From Actinotalea endophytica (GTDB lineage: Bacteria; Actinomycetota; Actinomycetes; Actinomycetales; Cellulomonadaceae), in assembly GCF_025717005.1 (NCBI RefSeq), contig NZ_JAOVZU010000008.1:179916-243915 (forward strand): a DNA stretch of 64,000 nt, read 5' to 3'. Shown in pieces: positions 61,725 through 64,000 of the stretch. The translations under genes were made by a program, and so were the position numbers. Numbering within the stretch: position 1 is the first letter of the stretch; each line of letters begins with the position of its first letter. Under the pieces are notes generated by a model that did no database searches, was not told the origin of the DNA, and worked only from the letters and a program-made list of their open reading frames with translations.

Positions 61725-62420
61725 TCAGCCGGCCGGGCGGGTGGCCCGGTGCAGCGCGACGATGCCGCCGGACAGGTTGCGGAAGGCGACGTCGCGCCAG
61801 CCCACCGACTCCATCAGGTGTGCGAGTCCGCGCTGGTCGGGCCAGGCGCTGATCGACTCGGCGAGGTAGACGTAGGCGTCCGGGTCGCGGGAGACGGCAC
61901 GGGCCACCGGCGGCAGCGCCCGCATCAGGTACTCCGAGTAGACCGTCCGCAGCGGCTCGCGCACCGGGGTGGAGAACTCGGTGACCACGAGCCGACCGCC
62001 GGGCCTGGTGACCCGCAGCATCTCGGCGAGCGCCGCCGGCGTGTCGACCACGTTGCGCAGCCCGAAGGAGATCGTCACCGCGTCGAACGACTCGTCCGCG
62101 AAGGGAAGCCGCGTCGCGTCGCCGGCCGTGAACGCGAGGTCGGGACGGCGACGCTTGCCGACCTCCAGCATGCCGACCGAGAAGTCGCACGGCACCACGC
62201 GCACACCGGCCGCGTCGAACGGTTCGCTCGACGTCCCGGTGCCGGCCGCGAGGTCGAGCACCGTCTCGCCGGGTCGCGCGCCGACGGCCTCGACCGTCGC
62301 GGTGCGCCAGCGGCGGTCCTGACCGAGGGAGATCACGTCGTTGGTGAGGTCGTAGCGACGGGCGATCCCGTCGAACATCGCGGCGACCTCGTGCGGCCGC
62401 TTGTCCAGACTCGCGCGCAT
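61725..62420 (-). CDS. menG: Demethylmenaquinone methyltransferase (UbiE/MenG)
   Basis: This 231-residue SAM-dependent methyltransferase performs the last ring step of menaquinone synthesis. [33 protein letters not shown] at the N-terminus (residues about 7-40) is the UbiE/COQ5 signature region, [12 protein letters not shown] the SAM loop near 55, SFGLRNVVD near 115 and [14 protein letters not shown] near 138 the other family motifs. ATG 62420 has AAGGA at good spacing; ATG 62429 is the alternative. menF is divergent 179 bp away. Confidence 0.95.
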   Translation of the reverse strand: MRASLDKRPHEVAAMFDGIARRYDLTNDVISLGQDRRWRTATVEAVGARPGETVLDLAAGTGTSSEPFDAAGVRVVPCDFSVGMLEVGKRRRPDLAFTAGDATRLPFADESFDAVTISFGLRNVVDTPAALAEMLRVTRPGGRLVVTEFSTPVREPLRTVYSEYLMRALPPVARAVSRDPDAYVYLAESISAWPDQRGLAHLMESVGWRDVAFRNLSGGIVALHRATRPAG

Positions 62421-62585
62421 GGCCGCCATCCTTGCAGGCGCCGGCGGGCCCGCCCGCCCGGCGTCCGGCCGGCGAGCGGAGCGGTCCGCGGTGCGACGGA
62501 GGACCGGGCGGCAGGCGGGCGGACCAGGCGCCCGGTGGGCGGAACCGGCGCGGGCGTGCGGTCGGCGGCATGCCGGTGGGCGTCC

Positions 62586-62591
62586 TAGGCT
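62586..62591 (+). promoter_or_regulatory. Leaderless -10 element for menF
   Basis: TAGGCT fits TANNNT and lies eight bases before ATG 62600; no ribosome site is present. The 179-bp divergent gap between menG and menF is otherwise only GC-rich with no clear motif. Confidence 0.45.
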
Positions 62592-62599
62592 GTCCGCCG

Positions 62600-63889
62600 A
62601 TGACCACGCATGTTCACCCCGACATGGCGGGCGGGTTGCCCGCTCCGCTGGTCGCCCGCACCGTCGCCGTGGACCCCACGACCCTCCCCGCCGACCTGCT
62701 CTCCCTGCTGCCCGCGGACGGCGGCCTGGCGTGGGTGCGGCGCGGTGACGGGCTCGTCGCGTGGGGCGAGGTCGCCCGGCTCCGCACCGGCGGTCCCGAG
62801 CGGTTCGCCGAGGCGGACGACGCCTGGGGCGACGCGATGGCGCACGCCGTGGTCCGAGACGAGGTCCAGCTGCCCGGTACCGGTCCGATCGCGTTCGGCT
62901 CGTTCGCGTTCGCCGACGACTCCCCCGCGGGCGGGACGCTGATCGTGCCGCGCGTCGTGGTCGGACGGCGCGGAGACGACGCGTGGCTGACCACGATCGA
63001 GGTCGGCGCGGTCGCCGCCGCGGTCTCGCCGGTCCCGACCGATCCGCCGCGCCCGCCCGGAGCCGTGACGATGTCGCCCGGCGGGCTCGACGAGGCCGGC
63101 TGGCGCGCCGCGGTCGCCCACGCGGTCGACGAGATCCGCTCGGGCGCGCTGGACAAGGTGGTGCTCGCACGCGACGTGGTCGCGCGCACGGCCGAGCCGC
63201 TGGACCCTCGCTGGGTGCTGGGCCGCCTCGCCGCCGACTACACGTCGTGCTGGACGTTCGCGGTCGACGGGCTGGTCGGGGCCACGCCCGAGCTCCTGGT
63301 GCGCTCGGAGAAGGGCCTGGTCACCTCGCGCGTGCTGGCCGGGACGATCCGGCGCACCGGCGACGACGACGCCGACCTCGCGCACGCCGCGCTGCTCGCG
63401 CACTCGTCGAAAGACCTCGAGGAGCACGAGTACGCCGTGGCGTCGCTCACCCGCGAGCTCGAGCCGTTCTGCTCCTCGACCAACGTCCCGGAGACGCCGT
63501 TCGTGCTGCACCTGCCGAACGTGCTGCACCTGGCCACCGACGTGACCGGCGTGCTGCGCGGTGCGGACGCGTCGAGCCTCGCGCTCGCGGCCGCACTGCA
63601 CCCGACGGCCGCGGTCGCGGGCACACCGACGCCCAAGGCCGTGGAGCTCCTCGCCGAGCTCGAGCAGATGGACCGCGGTCGCTACGCCGGCCCGGTCGGC
63701 TGGCTCGGCGCGGACGGCGACGGCGAGTGGGGCATCGGGCTGCGCTCGGCCGAGCTCGACGCCGACGACCCGCACCGGCTCCGGCTTTTCGCGGGCTGCG
63801 GGATCGTCGCGGCTTCCGTCCCGGACTCCGAGCTGGCCGAGTCCGAGGCGAAGCTGGAGCCGATGCGGCACGCGCTCGGGAGCGAGTGA
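62600..63889 (+). CDS. menF: Isochorismate synthase (menaquinone entry enzyme)
   Basis: This 429-residue enzyme converts chorismate to isochorismate, the first step towards menaquinone. The C-terminal chorismate-binding domain (about 165-425) contains [45 protein letters not shown] and [21 protein letters not shown] with the Mg-binding Glu residues. The N-terminal part is the usual divergent half. ATG 62600 gives the expected length and is preceded by a leaderless-type -10. The same fold occurs in salicylate and siderophore synthases; proximity to menG, menJ and nuo favours menaquinone. Confidence 0.9.
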   Translation: MTTHVHPDMAGGLPAPLVARTVAVDPTTLPADLLSLLPADGGLAWVRRGDGLVAWGEVARLRTGGPERFAEADDAWGDAMAHAVVRDEVQLPGTGPIAFGSFAFADDSPAGGTLIVPRVVVGRRGDDAWLTTIEVGAVAAAVSPVPTDPPRPPGAVTMSPGGLDEAGWRAAVAHAVDEIRSGALDKVVLARDVVARTAEPLDPRWVLGRLAADYTSCWTFAVDGLVGATPELLVRSEKGLVTSRVLAGTIRRTGDDDADLAHAALLAHSSKDLEEHEYAVASLTRELEPFCSSTNVPETPFVLHLPNVLHLATDVTGVLRGADASSLALAAALHPTAAVAGTPTPKAVELLAELEQMDRGRYAGPVGWLGADGDGEWGIGLRSAELDADDPHRLRLFAGCGIVAASVPDSELAESEAKLEPMRHALGSE

Positions 63890-64000
63890 GGGCGAGCGCG
63901 GGCGGCGCGGCGTCGTCGGTCACGTGGCCTCCTGTCGGCGGGCGCCGGTGCGGTGCGGGGACGTCGGTCGAGGGCGCTGGACTATCCGGTGGCCCGGGGC
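63890..64000. other. Terminal non-coding stretch
   Basis: The last 111 bp hold no gene that I can support. A GGAGG followed by GTG occurs on the minus strand at 63923, but the frame behind it runs antisense through menF and is Arg-rich without similarity to anything. Confidence 0.5.

Noticed and set aside
63447..63923. A minus-strand frame starting with GTG behind GGAGG near the window end
   Set aside because: After about 12 residues it runs antisense to menF and is almost only Arg, Pro, Ala and Ser. The ribosome-like site is probably chance.

Overview
The window is chromosomal DNA of a very high-GC (roughly 74 percent by eye) actinobacterium. Codon use is GC-biased at third positions, GTG starts are common, and several genes appear to have leaderless promoters. 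Gene content points to a Cellulomonas/Actinotalea-like member of the Micrococcales: the tRNA-Trp/secE/nusG/rplKA block, the rpmG/two-MaoC/murB block, a complete menaquinone-linked nuoA-N operon, and a PP2C/FHA/Ser-Thr kinase/giant Ig-FnIII/MoxR/DUF58 surface cluster. The genus is an inference. I saw no insertion sequence, phage, CRISPR array or rRNA.

Layout. 1-1473: an ECF sigma factor and two downstream genes (minus strand), the last cut by the window edge. 1798-2739: an asparaginase. 2750-5507: rplA, rplK, nusG, secE and tRNA-Trp on the minus strand behind one promoter. 5570-11133: aminotransferase and hydrolase, then an ABC exporter with its histidine kinase and response regulator. 11136-18585: HdeD-like protein, adenosine-deaminase-like amidohydrolase, GntR regulator, murB, a pair of related MFS exporters, and a divergent LacI regulator. 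18591-20166: two hot-dog dehydratases, rpmG, and tRNAs Met, Thr and Tyr. 20213-27267: YajQ, TfoX-like protein, a MarR regulator divergent from a ClC channel, HtpX, a ferredoxin-NADP reductase and RarD.

27243-42815 is one minus-strand module of eight genes, read in the order PP2C phosphatase, FHA protein, Ser/Thr kinase, a 1942-residue Ig/FnIII surface protein, MoxR ATPase, DUF58, a transglutaminase-like membrane protein and an RDD/FHA protein. Six of the seven junctions overlap or lie within about 45 nt. The transglutaminase-like protein has lost all three catalytic residues. A similar sigma28-like promoter motif sits before the first and the last gene, suggesting common control. I consider this the least understood system in the window.

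42947-63889 is a respiratory block. Divergent menF (plus) and menG (minus) are followed on the minus strand by menJ, nuoA to nuoN without interruption, and a long-chain polyprenyl diphosphate synthase. Menaquinone ring synthesis, side-chain synthesis, side-chain saturation and the NADH dehydrogenase that reduces menaquinone are thus encoded side by side.

The intergenic DNA carries several short GC-rich tandem repeats (33, 26, 15-16 and 13 bp units), mostly just after stop codons of minus-strand genes, plus several perfect palindromes at divergent promoters that look like regulator operators.
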